Part shown: piece after piece, positions 5,411 to 5,664 of the stretch
Layout: every line of letters starts with the position of its first letter
Numbering within the stretch: position 1 is the stretch's first letter
DNA from: Vulcanimicrobiota bacterium
Lineage (GTDB): Bacteria > Vulcanimicrobiota > Vulcanimicrobiia > Vulcanimicrobiales > Vulcanimicrobiaceae
Direction: 5' to 3'
Length of the DNA stretch: 5,664 nucleotides
NCBI GenBank assembly: GCA_019237435.1
Contig: JAFAHB010000207.1
Span: 1-5,664 of the forward strand
Program-made: the position numbers and the translations under genes
The notes under the pieces: model-generated
Databases searched by the model: none
The model's input: only the letters and a program-made list of their open reading frames with translations
What the model was told of the DNA's origin: nothing

Positions 5411-5664
5411 ATGAGGAGATCGATTCTTCTTGCCGTTTCCGCCGCATTTCTGACGGTCAACGCGACCGCGCCGGCTTCGGCGGCGCTTCCCACCGGCGGC
5501 AAGGCGCCGGCCTTCACCCTGCAGGCGACGCAGGGCGGGAACGTCTTTACCTTTAGCTTGGCCGACGCGCTCAAGAAGGGTCCGGTCGTGCTCTACTTCT
5601 ATCCGGCGGCCTTTACCAAAGGCTGCACGATCTAAGCCCACGAGTTCGCCGATGCGATCGATCA
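5411..5664 (+). pseudogene. Secreted peroxiredoxin (BCP/AhpC-TSA type), interrupted by TAA after the active-site cysteine and cut by the window edge
   Basis: The gene begins an exported thiol peroxidase that would reduce hydrogen peroxide or organic peroxides outside the cytoplasm. Residues 1-24 are a signal peptide (MRRSILLAVSAAFLT, likely cleaved after ASA). The thioredoxin-fold start follows: GGKAPAFTLQA (29-39) and VVLYFYPAAFTKGCT (59-73). The peroxidatic motif PxxxTxxC is complete, with P65, T69 and C72. Codon 75 is TAA (5633-5635), where family members usually have glutamate (CTxE). The same frame then continues AHEFADAID to the window edge, which is typical peroxiredoxin sequence. A single G-to-T change in GAA would explain the stop. 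As written, the product is 74 residues and could not fold as an enzyme. It may be a true nonsense mutation or a sequencing error near a contig end; stop reassignment is unlikely, since the M23 gene here ends normally with TAA. It follows the DUF4760-like gene by 13 bp. Confidence 0.8.

Noticed and set aside
4834..5574. Minus-strand open frame of 246 codons opposite the two broken genes
   Set aside because: It was considered because the plus-strand genes are interrupted. However, it is arginine-, histidine- and aspartate-rich without domains or membrane segments, and the plus strand has a signal peptide, a peroxiredoxin motif and a good ribosome binding site.
5624..5640. Recoding of the TAA in the peroxiredoxin gene
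   Set aside because: Selenocysteine uses TGA, and TAA acts as a normal stop for the M23 gene in this window, so a reassigned code is not supported.

Overview
The window looks like a chromosomal segment of a GC-rich, uncultured-type bacterium. It holds two divergent gene clusters that start 45 bp apart, around position 3632-3676. Arginine- and alanine-rich proteins, the operon order ftsE-ftsX-M23 peptidase-S41 peptidase, and secretion signals on the envelope proteins show a bacterium with a peptidoglycan wall. The wording of the proteins reminds me of Candidatus Eremiobacterota (WPS-2) or a neighbouring deep-branching phylum. That is an impression only, not a search result. The odd window length suggests it may be an entire metagenomic contig.

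Minus-strand cluster (3631 down to 1): ftsE, ftsX, a coiled-coil M23 (LytM) peptidase with a signal peptide, and the N-terminal two thirds or so of an S41 (C-terminal processing) protease that runs off the left edge. ftsE and ftsX overlap, ftsX and the M23 gene are nearly contiguous, and the S41 gene follows after 68 bp, so this reads as one operon. Inferred logic: the FtsE ATPase drives FtsX conformational change, which switches on the periplasmic coiled-coil hydrolase to cut septal or side-wall peptidoglycan. The S41 protease would process or turn over an envelope protein, possibly the hydrolase itself. The S41 gene is easy to miss because it is open at the window edge.

Plus-strand cluster (3677 to 5664): an intact 382-residue acyl-CoA dehydrogenase, then two genes that both look broken. 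The first is a small membrane-anchored protein resembling the DUF4760 type, split by a one-base frameshift near 4983. The second is a secreted BCP/AhpC-type peroxiredoxin with a TAA stop two codons after the peroxidatic cysteine codon; the conserved downstream sequence continues in frame to the window edge. Two lesions within about 650 bp of the window end could be real decay or base-call errors at a low-coverage contig end.

I see no tRNA, rRNA, CRISPR array, insertion sequence, or phage feature, and no clearly new system. The points most worth checking are the two interrupted genes, the catalytically complete LytM domain of the FtsEX partner, and the unusual N-terminal region of the S41 protease.
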